Source of the DNA: a bacterium
GTDB lineage: Bacteria > Planctomycetota > Planctomycetia > Planctomycetales > Planctomycetaceae
Assembly: GCA_016124895.1 (NCBI GenBank)
Contig: WGMU01000090.1
Coordinates: 1 to 64,000 of the forward strand
Reading direction: 5' to 3'
Length of the DNA stretch: 64,000 bases
Positions 19,444-28,192 of this stretch are shown piece after piece. Each line of letters begins with the position of its first letter. Position 1 is the first letter of the stretch. A model generated the notes under the pieces. That model did not search any database. It was not told the DNA's origin and saw only the letters and a program-made list of their open reading frames with translations. Both the position numbers and the translations under genes were made by a program.

Positions 19444-21228
19444 ATGATTGACCAGAAGGCGACGAGAATCCGGTACCTGATCGTGACGGCGGCGACAGTG
19501 ATGTCCTTTCTGCTGTACCTCGATCGCTTCTGCGTGTCGTTCGCTATCGACTACATGCGGCAGGATCTCAACCTGACGCAGACGCAGGCGGCGCGGTTTC
19601 TCAGCCTGTTCTTCTGGTCGTACGCCCTCGCTCAGGTGCCGGCCGGGTGGCTCAGTGACCGATACGGCGCGCGAATCATGCTGGTGGTCTACATCCTGAC
19701 GTGGTCGGCTTTTACTGCCGTCATCGGTGGCGCGACGACGTTTTTCATTCTGATGGTCGGACGGCTGTTCTGTGGCCTGGGTCAGGCCGGCGCGTATCCG
19801 ACGGCGGCGTCGATTGTGGGACGCTGGATGCCGGTTGCGGCTCGAGGCAGTGCGAGTGCCGTTGTTGCGATGGGCGGGCGCATTGGCGGTGCGGCGGCAT
19901 TTGCTCTGACGTCGCAACTGATCGTCATGCTCGTGCCAGTGGGGACGCCCGTTGAGATCTCGCCAAAGGAAGTGCTCGTTACCTCAGAGATGATCGAACG
20001 ACTGCAGGCCGAACCGGTCGAGGGGTTCGGCGATGTCGGTAAGGCGCGAGTGCTGCGTCAGTATCTCACAAGTGATCAACTCACGACGCTCGATGCAGCA
20101 ACATTTGAGGTCAAAGGCGAGGGTGATGACACGAAGCGTGTTTATTCGGGAGTGACGAATGAGACGCTCGCCGGGATCGCAAATCGCCTGATCGAGCAGC
20201 CGTCGATTTACGACGAAAAGCTGATGGGTAACTACAAGCTGCCAAATGAGGCGCTCGAGACGCTCAAACGAAGTCAGACCGGAGAGTCGCTTTCGCCAGC
20301 CGAGCGGACCCGGTTTCACCGGTTTCTGGTCGAGGGTACGTTTCCCAACGCGATCTCTCGCCTGTACGGCAAGGGCTGGCGACCGATTCTGTATATCTAC
20401 GGATCGGTGGGGATTCTGGTGGCCGGACTCTTCTGGCTGGTGTTCTACAACCGACCGGAACTGCATCCGTGGTCGAATGAAGCCGAGCACCGCATGATCC
20501 TGCAGGGCCGGGAAGAACTGGCTCAGCTCGAAGGAAAGAAGCTCGAAGCTGCGCCGGTCTGGCCGCTCATGAAGAGCATGAATATGTGGTACAACTGCAT
20601 TGCGCAGTGGGGAACCAACGTCGGCTGGCTGTTTCTGGTGACCTGGCTGCCACGTTATCTGATGGAAGTTCACGATGTTCCAATCATTCAGCGTGGCTAT
20701 ATGACAATGACGCCTGTTCTGATCGGGATGGTCGGGATGCTGTCCGGCGGCCGGGCGACTGACATTGTTGCGGCGAAGCTGGGGATCAAGTGGGGCCGAC
20801 GCCTGCCGATTGGAACGTCACGCGCCGTGGCGATGACTGCTTACCTGTGCTGCATCGGGATCACGACGCTGCTGCCGCTGGATTCAACGTTAAACAGGCC
20901 GTGGGTGTTTGTCGGGCTGCTTTCGGTTGTGGCGTTTGCCACCGATTTCGGGACTCCCTCGAGCTGGGCGTTCGCGCAGGACATTGGCGGTCGGCAGGTC
21001 GGTGCGGTGCTGGGCTGGGGAAACATGTGGGGTAATCTGGGAGCCGCCGTTTCTCCCGAGATTTACAACTTTTTCCTGGGCGAAACACCGACTCTTCGCG
21101 AATGGAACATCATGTTCGGCGTGTGTGCAGCGGGGTTTCTTCTTTCCGGTGTATGCGGCATGATGATGGACGCGTCGACGCCGATTGAAGGTGTTGAAGT
21201 GTCTGATTCAAAAGCGGAAGAGCCATAG
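19444..21228 (+). CDS. MFS permease (ACS/hexuronate-like) with large periplasmic insert
   Basis: The start is the ATG at 19444 ([14 protein letters not shown]). The first TM helices carry the family signature [14 protein letters not shown] and the loop 2-3 motif [31 protein letters not shown] covers helix 4. The protein resembles the anion:cation symporter group (hexuronate, phthalate, sugar phosphates). At 594 residues it is about 150 longer than usual. The extra part is a soluble stretch of about 140 residues (roughly 165-310, rich in Glu, Leu and Arg) between hydrophobic segments 5 and 6, expected on the periplasmic side. The second half has normal helices ([35 protein letters not shown]). 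With the GntP, DUF1501 and FucU-like genes it suggests sugar or sugar-acid uptake. Confidence 0.9.
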   Translation: MIDQKATRIRYLIVTAATVMSFLLYLDRFCVSFAIDYMRQDLNLTQTQAARFLSLFFWSYALAQVPAGWLSDRYGARIMLVVYILTWSAFTAVIGGATTFFILMVGRLFCGLGQAGAYPTAASIVGRWMPVAARGSASAVVAMGGRIGGAAAFALTSQLIVMLVPVGTPVEISPKEVLVTSEMIERLQAEPVEGFGDVGKARVLRQYLTSDQLTTLDAATFEVKGEGDDTKRVYSGVTNETLAGIANRLIEQPSIYDEKLMGNYKLPNEALETLKRSQTGESLSPAERTRFHRFLVEGTFPNAISRLYGKGWRPILYIYGSVGILVAGLFWLVFYNRPELHPWSNEAEHRMILQGREELAQLEGKKLEAAPVWPLMKSMNMWYNCIAQWGTNVGWLFLVTWLPRYLMEVHDVPIIQRGYMTMTPVLIGMVGMLSGGRATDIVAAKLGIKWGRRLPIGTSRAVAMTAYLCCIGITTLLPLDSTLNRPWVFVGLLSVVAFATDFGTPSSWAFAQDIGGRQVGAVLGWGNMWGNLGAAVSPEIYNFFLGETPTLREWNIMFGVCAAGFLLSGVCGMMMDASTPIEGVEVSDSKAEEP

Positions 21229-21235
21229 AGGAGCC

Positions 21236-21293
21236 TCACACGAAGACACAAAGGCACGAAGTCTTCAGTCAGACTGGTTGTGCGTTCGTGTGA
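21236..21293. repeat. CACGAAG-type inverted repeat upstream of DUF1501 gene
   Basis: TCACACGAA (21236-21244) and TTCGTGTGA (21285-21293) are exact complements bounding 58 bp. The left arm has a periodic CACGAAGA-CACAAAGG-CACGAAG pattern. This is the same architecture as the GCAAAG family but a different sequence. It lies 35 bases before the GTG start at 21329. Confidence 0.7.
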
Positions 21294-21328
21294 GAACAGA
21301 TTCATTGCCGAAGTCAAAGAGGCCTGGT

Positions 21329-22657
21329 GTGAGTAACCTGAATCGTCGTGATTTTCTCGCGTCTGCTGCGGCAGGATCGACTGCGGCAGCGCTGGTTGCC
21401 TCCGGGCAACTCATGTTCGCGAATGAGGACGAGCCGAAGAAGTCGCCGCTGGATGGATTGCCGAAAGGCAAGGCCGAGCACTGTGTGATGGTCTGGCTGG
21501 GCGGAGGAGCCTGCCATATCGATACGTGGGATCCAAAACGCAAGGGCGATGCGACGGGCAAGGACAAGCAGCCGGGTTCGTACTACGACCCGATTCCAAC
21601 AGCGATCGATGGCGTGCAGGTATGCGAGCATCTGCCGCAGTGCGCGGACATTCTCGATCGCTTCAATCCGATCCGCTCGACACATCACGAAGTCATTGAT
21701 GAGCACGCCGCCGCGACCAACCGGATGCACACCGGTCGGCCGACGAGCGGCACGATCGTGTATCCATCGGTGGGTTCGATTGTCGCTCACGAACGCGGCC
21801 CGGCTGGCGAGGCCGCTCCGGCTTACGTGCTGATCGGTTACCCGAACGTGACTCGCGGGCCAGGTTTTCTCGGAGCACAGGCGGGCTTCGTCTACCTGAC
21901 CGATACCAGTGAAGGGCCAAACGGACTGAGTCGCTTTGACCAGATCACGGACGAGCGACAGGCTCGCCGCGAACGACTGCTGAGTCGGGTTCGCGAGGTC
22001 TATCGCGAGAAGACGAAAGGCGATCGCCGCATCGCCGATTACGACGCGACGGTACAGGAAGCGCTGCGGCTGTCCGGACCGGAGTTCATGACGGCATTTG
22101 AACTCGAACGTGAACCGGCTGACCTGCGCAACCGCTACGGCGGCGAGTTCGGTCAGCGTTGTCTGCTGAGCCGGCGCCTGATCGAACGTGGCGTCCGGTT
22201 CATCGAAGTCTCTCACAACCTGAACTTCGTCAACGGCACCGGCTGGGACACGCACAACGAAGGACAGCTCAACCAGCACCTGCTGATTAAAGAGCTGGAC
22301 ACCGCGCTGTCGTCGCTGGTGCTCGATCTTGAAGAGAAGAAGCTGCTGGATAAAACGCTGATTGTTGTCGCGACCGAGTTCGGTCGTCCGGCGAAGTTCG
22401 ACGGCGGTGGCGGACGCGGCCATCAGTCGAAGGCATTCAGCACGGTGCTGGCCGGCGGCGGACTGCAGACCGGCAAGGTGATCGGCACGACCGACGAGCT
22501 GGGTATGGCCATCGTCGACCACCCCGTTTCGGTGCCGGATCTGCACGCGACGATGCACTGGGCACTCGGGATCGACCCGACGAAAATTCTGTATGCGGGC
22601 GAACGGCCCGTCCCGATCACCGATGGCGGCATGCCGATCCGCGAGCTGTTCGTTTAG
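21329..22657 (+). CDS. Tat-exported DUF1501 protein
   Basis: This 442-residue protein belongs to the planctomycete DUF1501 (sulfatase-fold) family. The start is the GTG at 21329, preceded by AAAGAGG, and gives a classic twin-arginine signal ([22 protein letters not shown]). Conserved features include [19 protein letters not shown] near 50, [18 protein letters not shown] near 120, [13 protein letters not shown] near 305, [19 protein letters not shown] near 350 and the final [10 protein letters not shown]. The His and Asp residues in these blocks probably bind a metal, as in alkaline-phosphatase-fold enzymes. The substrate is unknown. The usual partner, a DUF1549/DUF1553 cytochrome, is not adjacent; the only one in the window is about 18 kb away. 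Confidence 0.93.
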   Translation: MSNLNRRDFLASAAAGSTAAALVASGQLMFANEDEPKKSPLDGLPKGKAEHCVMVWLGGGACHIDTWDPKRKGDATGKDKQPGSYYDPIPTAIDGVQVCEHLPQCADILDRFNPIRSTHHEVIDEHAAATNRMHTGRPTSGTIVYPSVGSIVAHERGPAGEAAPAYVLIGYPNVTRGPGFLGAQAGFVYLTDTSEGPNGLSRFDQITDERQARRERLLSRVREVYREKTKGDRRIADYDATVQEALRLSGPEFMTAFELEREPADLRNRYGGEFGQRCLLSRRLIERGVRFIEVSHNLNFVNGTGWDTHNEGQLNQHLLIKELDTALSSLVLDLEEKKLLDKTLIVVATEFGRPAKFDGGGGRGHQSKAFSTVLAGGGLQTGKVIGTTDELGMAIVDHPVSVPDLHATMHWALGIDPTKILYAGERPVPITDGGMPIRELFV

Positions 22658-22667
22658 CAGGATTCTT

Positions 22668-22754
22668 TGACGCAAAGCCGCGGAGATTCGCAGAGAGGAT
22701 ACGTCCGACTGGGATTTCTTTGCGATCCTTTTGCGTCTTCTCGACTTTGCGTCA
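22668..22754. repeat. GCAAAG palindromic repeat, copy D
   Basis: This 87-bp element has exact termini TGACGCAAAG (22668-22677) and CTTTGCGTCA (22745-22754), the same as copy C. It starts 11 bases after the DUF1501 stop and ends 20 bases before the ATG of the FucU-like gene. Confidence 0.88.
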
Positions 22755-22774
22755 GCTTTGATCTGGAGTTCTCA

Positions 22775-23227
22775 ATGCTGTACCACAAGCTGATTCACCC
22801 TGAGATTAACGCCATCATTGGCCGCGCCGGACACCACTCGAAGATCCTCATCGCGGACGGAAACTATCCGGCGTCGAGTACGCTGGGGCCGAATGCGGAG
22901 CTGATCAGTCTGAATCTGATGCCGGGCGTCGTGAGCGCGACGCAGGTGCTCGAAGCGCTGGTCTCGGCGATCCCGATTGAAGTCGCCAATACGATGGGCA
23001 TTCCCGCCGACGATCCGTACGCGGGGGAGGGAGATCCGCCGATCTGGGATGAGTACCGCCGCATCTTCGCGGAAAACAACGTCAGCGTGGAGCTGCAGCC
23101 GATTCAGAAGTGGGACTTCTATGACGCGGTTGCGTCCCGCGATCTGGTGCTCACAATTCAGACGGCCGAACAGGCGTTGTGGGCCAATCTGTTGCTTTCG
23201 GTTGGCGTGCGGAAGCCTGGCGAGTAG
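22775..23227 (+). CDS. RbsD/FucU-family sugar mutarotase
   Basis: This 150-residue cytoplasmic protein matches the RbsD/FucU family, which interconverts anomers of ribose or fucose so that imported sugar enters catabolism quickly. The start is the ATG at 22775; longer in-frame starts run back into repeat copy D. The active-site region GRAGHHSKILIADGNYP (about residues 16-32) contains the catalytic His20 and Asp28 candidates. The C-terminal aromatic-rich strands (QKWDFYDAVASRDLVLTIQT) follow. FucU-like rather than RbsD-like length and motif suggest a fucose-type substrate, but this is not certain. The last 77 bases overlap the 3' end of the convergent glycosyltransferase gene. Confidence 0.88.
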   Translation: MLYHKLIHPEINAIIGRAGHHSKILIADGNYPASSTLGPNAELISLNLMPGVVSATQVLEALVSAIPIEVANTMGIPADDPYAGEGDPPIWDEYRRIFAENNVSVELQPIQKWDFYDAVASRDLVLTIQTAEQALWANLLLSVGVRKPGE

Positions 23228-24413
23228 ACGCGGCTTTCTGCGACCGGTGACCGTGCGGAATTGAGATGTCCGTGTCGCCTGGCCGCTGCCAGGTCACCTG
23301 GAACCGCCCACGGAATGCGTCCCACAGAGCGATGACGGTCGTCGCGTTCAGCGTGACAAACATCAGTTGCAGACCGAACAGCAGCGACGGTCGACCGATT
23401 CGCTGACAGACCCAGCCGACCAGCGCCGAGACGTAAAAGCCAGCGTGCAGCAGCCCCAGCACGCGATACAGCGGCTGATCGAACAGGACGACGTTGCAGA
23501 CCGCGAGAGCCGCCAGCAGCAGCGGCGACATCAGCCGCAGGATTTTGTGCGAGAGATATTCGAACCAGATCGGGTTACGCCAGGGCAGCAGCCATGCGGG
23601 ATACTGAACGATCAACTGGGCGGCGCCGGCAATCGTGCGTCGTTTACGGATGGCTTCGTGACTCAGTGATTGTGACGGCTGGTCCCAGGCAACGGACTGC
23701 GGTTCAAACACGCACAGCGCATGCTGCGAAACGGCGAGCATCGGAATGACAACGTCATCGAGCAGCGTCGTTTCCGGAATCGGGCGAAACAGGGACTTGC
23801 GGATCGCGTACAACGCTCCGGTTGCTCCCGGCACGCCGCGGAAGTGGGACTCGGCTTTGCGGATCAGCTTTTCGTAGTGCCAGTAAGCGCCGATGCCTCG
23901 CCGCGCCGTCGACGTGGTCGCTTCCCGCTGAAACATCAGTTCGCCGGAGACAACGCCCACCCGTTCGTCGGCAAAGTTGGCGAGCAGTTGCGGAATGGCC
24001 TGATCCGAGAGCGTCTGCCGCGCATCGCACAGGACGACGATCTCGTTCTGACACTGCGGAATCAGTTCGTTGAGGATCGCCGGCTTACCGCGACGTGCCG
24101 AAAACTCGAACACGCGGATGCGGTCATCTCCGATCTGTCGAACGAGATGTCCGGTCCGGTCCGTTGAGCCGTCGGAACCGACCAGGATCTCAGCGATCTG
24201 TGCTGCCTGCGGTGAGTGAAGCAGTGTCGTCAGCTTTTCAACAATGCGACCGGCTTCGTTGTGGCATGCGATGACAACCGAGACGCGACTGTGCAGCGGC
24301 GACTTCAGCCGTCGCAATGGTCGCAGTTTTGCGAGCAGTCGGATCACGCATGGATAGCCGGCATAGAGATACGCCACGCCGAGCAGGCAGAACCAGAACA
24401 GGAATTCGCTCAC
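23151..24413 (-). CDS. Membrane glycosyltransferase, family 2
   Basis: This 420-residue processive-type GT2 enzyme starts with a GTG at 24413, whose bases overlap the upstream gene's TGA (GTGA), implying translational coupling. An N-terminal TM segment (about 1-22) precedes the GT-A domain: VSVVIACHNEAGRI near 45, the nucleotide-binding VGSDGSTDRT near 78, VLCDARQ as the DxD-equivalent near 127, and the acceptor/catalytic segment LLDDVVIPM near 217. The QxxRW-like position reads RKRRT, a weaker match. Three C-terminal hydrophobic segments follow (about 295-375). It probably adds or polymerises a sugar on a lipid carrier at the inner membrane as the terminal gene of the glycan cluster. The C-terminal 25 residues are basic and variable. 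Confidence 0.88.
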   Translation of the reverse strand: MSEFLFWFCLLGVAYLYAGYPCVIRLLAKLRPLRRLKSPLHSRVSVVIACHNEAGRIVEKLTTLLHSPQAAQIAEILVGSDGSTDRTGHLVRQIGDDRIRVFEFSARRGKPAILNELIPQCQNEIVVLCDARQTLSDQAIPQLLANFADERVGVVSGELMFQREATTSTARRGIGAYWHYEKLIRKAESHFRGVPGATGALYAIRKSLFRPIPETTLLDDVVIPMLAVSQHALCVFEPQSVAWDQPSQSLSHEAIRKRRTIAGAAQLIVQYPAWLLPWRNPIWFEYLSHKILRLMSPLLLAALAVCNVVLFDQPLYRVLGLLHAGFYVSALVGWVCQRIGRPSLLFGLQLMFVTLNATTVIALWDAFRGRFQVTWQRPGDTDISIPHGHRSQKAASTRQASARQPKATDWPTTPVRPSEL

Positions 24414-25936
24414 GGGGCACCTCCCGTTCCGACAGGAGTCAGCGGCGATGCCGTCTCGTATTCGACCATTTCGTCAGTCGAAGGCGGGGATGGCTGAGCG
24501 ACCGCTGCAGGAAAGCCGCAAACCGCGTTGAGTATGTCGGCCAGTTCACGGGTCAGTTGACGGCGTTCGAACCGGGTGGCTGACCATTTGCTGTTGTCGT
24601 TCACGGTGTCGAAGCAATCTGCGACAGAGCCAAAGTCGTTGAGTGGCAATCCCGCGAGACATTCGGTTTCAACGCGACGCTGCAGATAAGCGGCGATTCC
24701 GGCGACGTCACCTGGCACAAACGAAGCGGCAAACGGACAGTCGGAGAGGATTTCACTGACTTCGCCCGGCGGTACCACGGAGAGAATCGGCCGCTGCAGG
24801 GCCAGGTACTCGAACGTCTTGGCCGGAACGACGCGTTCTGCCTCGCTAACGTCAGACAGCAGCAGACACTGAGCGTCGGCGGAGCGCATGATCTCAATCG
24901 CTCGTGCATGGTCGACGTAACCTTCACGAAGCAGACGGCACGGCGTCCCATTGAGGCGATCGAGAATCGCGTCCTGCTCAGCCGTGCGGCGGCCAGCGAC
25001 GACCAGTTCGATCCGCTCAGCAATTTCTGGTGTCGTCTCTGTCAGATGGAGCAGGACAGCGACGATTGGCTCAATCGACGTCAGATTCCACAGTGTCCCG
25101 ACATAAGCCAGTCGCAGTCGGTCGCGCGTCGACTCGTCGTGCTGCGATGATGCAGATCTCATCGAATCAGCACAGTCAGCGGCGTCGAAGCCGTTGTAGA
25201 TCGGAACTACTGTCGCCGAACTGTTTGCCGCCCGTGCGATTTTCCGAAGGGAGTCGGCGCTGCGTCGCGTGGTCGCGGCGACCGCGCTGGTCTGGCGCAG
25301 AACGCGTCGCTGCATTCGCCCCTGCAGCCAGTGCGAGACGCCTGACTTCTGGCGGTTTTCCTGATAGCGGTTACTGATGCCCCATTCGTCGCGGTAGTCG
25401 ATGACCAATGGCAGGCCGGACCGACGGCTCAGTTCCGCCCCGATCACGAAGGCCGAGAACGGTGGTGCCGTCACGAAAATCGCATCGTGCTGTTGTTCGG
25501 CGAGGAGTCGCAGACCCGTCCTGATCGCGGTGGGGTACCACAGAATCTGAGCGTCCGGCTGCAGAATTGCATTCCCGATGTTGCGAATGGTGTGTTTCAG
25601 CCATCCTGTCGAGAGGCTCAGAAGTCCGGAGCGTTTCTGACCGGCAGTGTTCGCTCCGGCTGAGACGACATTCTTCAGTGCGTACCCCGGTTCGAACGTT
25701 CGCGCACGACGAACGAGTGTCTGCTCAGGAATCTCGCTCAGCAACGTTTCGTCAAACACTGGCACCGATGGATTTGCGACGGTCAGTACCGAGCATTCCC
25801 AGCCGAACTCGGGCAGATACTTCACGAATTTCGTGACTCGCTGCACACCGGCTCCGCCCGCCGGTGGAAACACGTAGGCGACCACCAGCGCTCGTCTCGA
25901 TCGTTGTTCGGCAGATGATTCCAGCATCGTGATCAA
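24410..25936 (-). CDS. Glycosyltransferase family 4 (group 1)
   Basis: This GT-B fold enzyme has the N-terminal Rossmann start ALVVAYVFPPAGGAGVQR near residue 16. Its sugar-nucleotide half has LAYVGTLWNLTSIEPIV near 275 and, in the E-x7-E region, SEAERVVPAKTFEYLALQRPILSVV near 375. The frame can start at a TTG at 25936, overlapping the upstream stop as TTGA, or at an ATG at 25927 (MLESSAEQ); the second is equally plausible. At 508 residues it is longer than usual GT4 enzymes, with extra C-terminal residues after about 450. It is co-directional and coupled with GT2 downstream and the next GT4 upstream. It probably transfers a sugar onto a growing envelope or extracellular glycan. Confidence 0.88.
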   Translation of the reverse strand: MITMLESSAEQRSRRALVVAYVFPPAGGAGVQRVTKFVKYLPEFGWECSVLTVANPSVPVFDETLLSEIPEQTLVRRARTFEPGYALKNVVSAGANTAGQKRSGLLSLSTGWLKHTIRNIGNAILQPDAQILWYPTAIRTGLRLLAEQQHDAIFVTAPPFSAFVIGAELSRRSGLPLVIDYRDEWGISNRYQENRQKSGVSHWLQGRMQRRVLRQTSAVAATTRRSADSLRKIARAANSSATVVPIYNGFDAADCADSMRSASSQHDESTRDRLRLAYVGTLWNLTSIEPIVAVLLHLTETTPEIAERIELVVAGRRTAEQDAILDRLNGTPCRLLREGYVDHARAIEIMRSADAQCLLLSDVSEAERVVPAKTFEYLALQRPILSVVPPGEVSEILSDCPFAASFVPGDVAGIAAYLQRRVETECLAGLPLNDFGSVADCFDTVNDNSKWSATRFERRQLTRELADILNAVCGFPAAVAQPSPPSTDEMVEYETASPLTPVGTGGAP

Positions 25937-27132
25937 TGGGTTGAGGACAGGATGAGTTCGGACTGTGAAGTTCGTTCGGCCTGCGTCGCGTTGCTGTCAA
26001 ATTGACGCATCAGGCTCAGACACCGTGCCGCTGCCGCGTCCCACGATTCCGGTTGATAGGTCCTCGCTCCATCCTGGAACGAGGAATCCAGAATCTGGAG
26101 CAGCGCATGTTGCAGCGCGTCAACATCTCCGCAGGGAACAACGCGTGAATACTCGTCGGCGGCAATCTCACACACGCTGCCGGCATTGGTTGAAACAAAC
26201 GGAATGCCGCACGCCAGCGATTCCCGCAGAACGTTTGGCAGACCTTCGGAGTCGCTCGCCAGGACGGTGGCATCCGCAGCTCTATACCAGGCTGCCAGGC
26301 CGTCGCGTGCAACGGGGCCGACAAACTTAACGGCTTGTTCGAGCCGATTCTGGCGGACGGACGCCTTCAGCGACTCTTCCAGCGGGCCGGAACCAACGAG
26401 TGCCAGTTGCGCGTCGGGAAGCTGACAGCGGACCTTGTGAAATGCTGCGAGCAGAATATCGAGGCGTTTGATCGTGACCATGCGACCGACCCAGAGAAAC
26501 AGTGGCGCCGACGTATCAAGACCGAGAGAACGGCGTGCGTCGTCGCGATTGCCTGGCGAAAAGTGGTCGAGGTCGATGCCCTGACGTGACGTGTGCGTCC
26601 GCTCGGGATCGCCGCCGAGTTCGATGACACGCTGCCGCAGTCCGTCGCAAACTGTGAAGACAAGGTCCATTCGCCGCAGTACGCTGGCAATCGCCTCTCG
26701 TCGCTTTGCGTTTTCTGTGAGCAGCAGAACGTCCGAGCCGCCGATTGCGACCGCCGCGCGCGCTCCACAGGATCGCGCTGCCCGCAAGGCAGCTTCGCCA
26801 TCCGGATGAGCCCAGTAACTGATCACCCAGTCCGGCCGGAATTCCGCGACGACCTGGCTGACGTGACTGCGGATCGAGTGCCACATCCAGGAGCCGTAAT
26901 GGTGTCTCTGGATCCGCGGGGGATACCAGTAAATCGGTCGACTGGACAGAACTCGTTCGTCGTTCTCGGCCTCGCGCGAGCCTGGGATTGTCAACATTTC
27001 CAGCCATGAGACCGGTGCAACGACGCGAACCTCACAGCTCTGCGCCAGTGCGTGACACAGATCCCGGCTGTAGGTGCCGCGTGTCGGTGCCGTCCGGCTT
27101 GGATAGACAGAGCTGAGATAGAGGATGCGCAT
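25933..27132 (-). CDS. Glycosyltransferase family 4
   Basis: The start is placed at the ATG at 27132 (MRILYLSSVYPSRTAP), which begins directly with the GT-B N-terminal strand. The upstream in-frame extension of 40 residues overlaps the neighbouring gene and is not conserved-looking. Motifs include GSDVLLL near 140, FLWVGRMVTIKRLDILLAAF near 210, and the donor-binding EGLPNVLRESLACGIPFVSTN near 300, with the two Glu of the E-x7-E pattern. The length of 399 is normal. It lies 25 bases downstream of the epimerase gene and overlaps the next GT4 by 4 bases, so it belongs to one transcription unit for glycan assembly. The acceptor and sugar are unknown. Confidence 0.9.
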   Translation of the reverse strand: MRILYLSSVYPSRTAPTRGTYSRDLCHALAQSCEVRVVAPVSWLEMLTIPGSREAENDERVLSSRPIYWYPPRIQRHHYGSWMWHSIRSHVSQVVAEFRPDWVISYWAHPDGEAALRAARSCGARAAVAIGGSDVLLLTENAKRREAIASVLRRMDLVFTVCDGLRQRVIELGGDPERTHTSRQGIDLDHFSPGNRDDARRSLGLDTSAPLFLWVGRMVTIKRLDILLAAFHKVRCQLPDAQLALVGSGPLEESLKASVRQNRLEQAVKFVGPVARDGLAAWYRAADATVLASDSEGLPNVLRESLACGIPFVSTNAGSVCEIAADEYSRVVPCGDVDALQHALLQILDSSFQDGARTYQPESWDAAAARCLSLMRQFDSNATQAERTSQSELILSSTH

Positions 27133-27157
27133 TGGTGATTCGTTTCGGGCCGGCCGG

Positions 27158-28192
27158 TTAGCGAGTGCTGCTTGACGTCGTACTCTGCAGGGTTCGTTGA
27201 AACGCTTCGTCGAGACTGATTCGCGGCGTCCAGTCGAGCAGTCGTCGAGCACGCTCGTTTGAATACCTCAACGGCTTCCACATTGCGTTAACGCGATGCC
27301 GTGTCAGCACAGCGGGAATCTGATCGTCCGAAGTCCGGCTGTACCATTCGTTAAAGCGGGCCAGCCAGAGTATCGCCCAGCGGGGAACGCCGATCGTTCG
27401 CAGCCTGTGTCCGCTGCGACGGTAACGCCGGATGACGTCGCAGCCTGTCGGCAGGTCATCATCGATGAGGTTGACTGTTTCGCCGTCGATTCCGTTGGCC
27501 TGTCCCGCCTGTACGATCGCCGCGGCACAGTTATCAACGTACGTGAGAGGCACCTGCTGATGTCCGCCCATGCGAAGCAGCAGAGAGCCCAGCGGTAGAG
27601 CGATACGATGGCTCAGGACGCCGCGCTCGTCTCCGTAAATGACTCCGGGCCGGATGACGACCAGCGGCAGTCCGCGGTCGGCAGAGATCGTGCGAGCGAC
27701 TTCTTCCTGCAGCGTTTTACTGTAGGTGTAGCCGTCGCGGCGTGCCGGGAATTCGTCCAGCGGACAAGTCTCGTCGAGCACGCTGCCGCAACGAAGCTTC
27801 TGCGGGCCATACACACCGAGCGAACTGACAAGGACAGCTCGTCCGACCTTCTGATCAGCAGCAACAGCGAACAGCGTCCGTGTCGGCACGACGGTATTGC
27901 TGACAAGACTGCTGACTGAGCCTGTCAGTGAAGCGGCAGCGTGAAAGATACAGTCAATGCCGTCGGTGATCTCGCGGCAGAAACCTGCGTCCGCCAGGTT
28001 GCCGGGCAGGATTTCAATCTGTCGCGACGCAAGCGACCACCCGTCGCCAAAGAATTCAATCAATGACTGAATGTCGCTTGCGGGCCGCACGGCACAGCGG
28101 ACAGACCAGCCACCGCGAACCAGTTCGCGCAGAATGCGACGACCGAGAAAGCCGGTCGCTCCCGTGAGGAGTGCTCGCCTGGGAATGCTCAT
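27158..28192 (-). CDS. NAD-dependent epimerase/dehydratase (extended SDR)
   Basis: The start is the ATG at 28192 (MSIPRRALLTGATGFLGRR), overlapping the TGA of the upstream oxidoreductase gene as ATGA. The NAD-binding GATGFLG motif is at residues 9-15. The active-site YTYSK (YxxxK) is at about 150-154 after the expected Ser/Thr segment (VLVSSLGVYGP). The C-terminal half has the substrate loop typical of NDP-sugar 4-epimerases and dehydratases. At 344 residues it fits the family. It presumably makes or modifies a nucleotide sugar for the neighbouring glycosyltransferases, but some SDRs of this type act on steroid-like or dihydroflavonol-like substrates, so the exact reaction is open. Confidence 0.87.
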   Translation of the reverse strand: MSIPRRALLTGATGFLGRRILRELVRGGWSVRCAVRPASDIQSLIEFFGDGWSLASRQIEILPGNLADAGFCREITDGIDCIFHAAASLTGSVSSLVSNTVVPTRTLFAVAADQKVGRAVLVSSLGVYGPQKLRCGSVLDETCPLDEFPARRDGYTYSKTLQEEVARTISADRGLPLVVIRPGVIYGDERGVLSHRIALPLGSLLLRMGGHQQVPLTYVDNCAAAIVQAGQANGIDGETVNLIDDDLPTGCDVIRRYRRSGHRLRTIGVPRWAILWLARFNEWYSRTSDDQIPAVLTRHRVNAMWKPLRYSNERARRLLDWTPRISLDEAFQRTLQSTTSSSTR

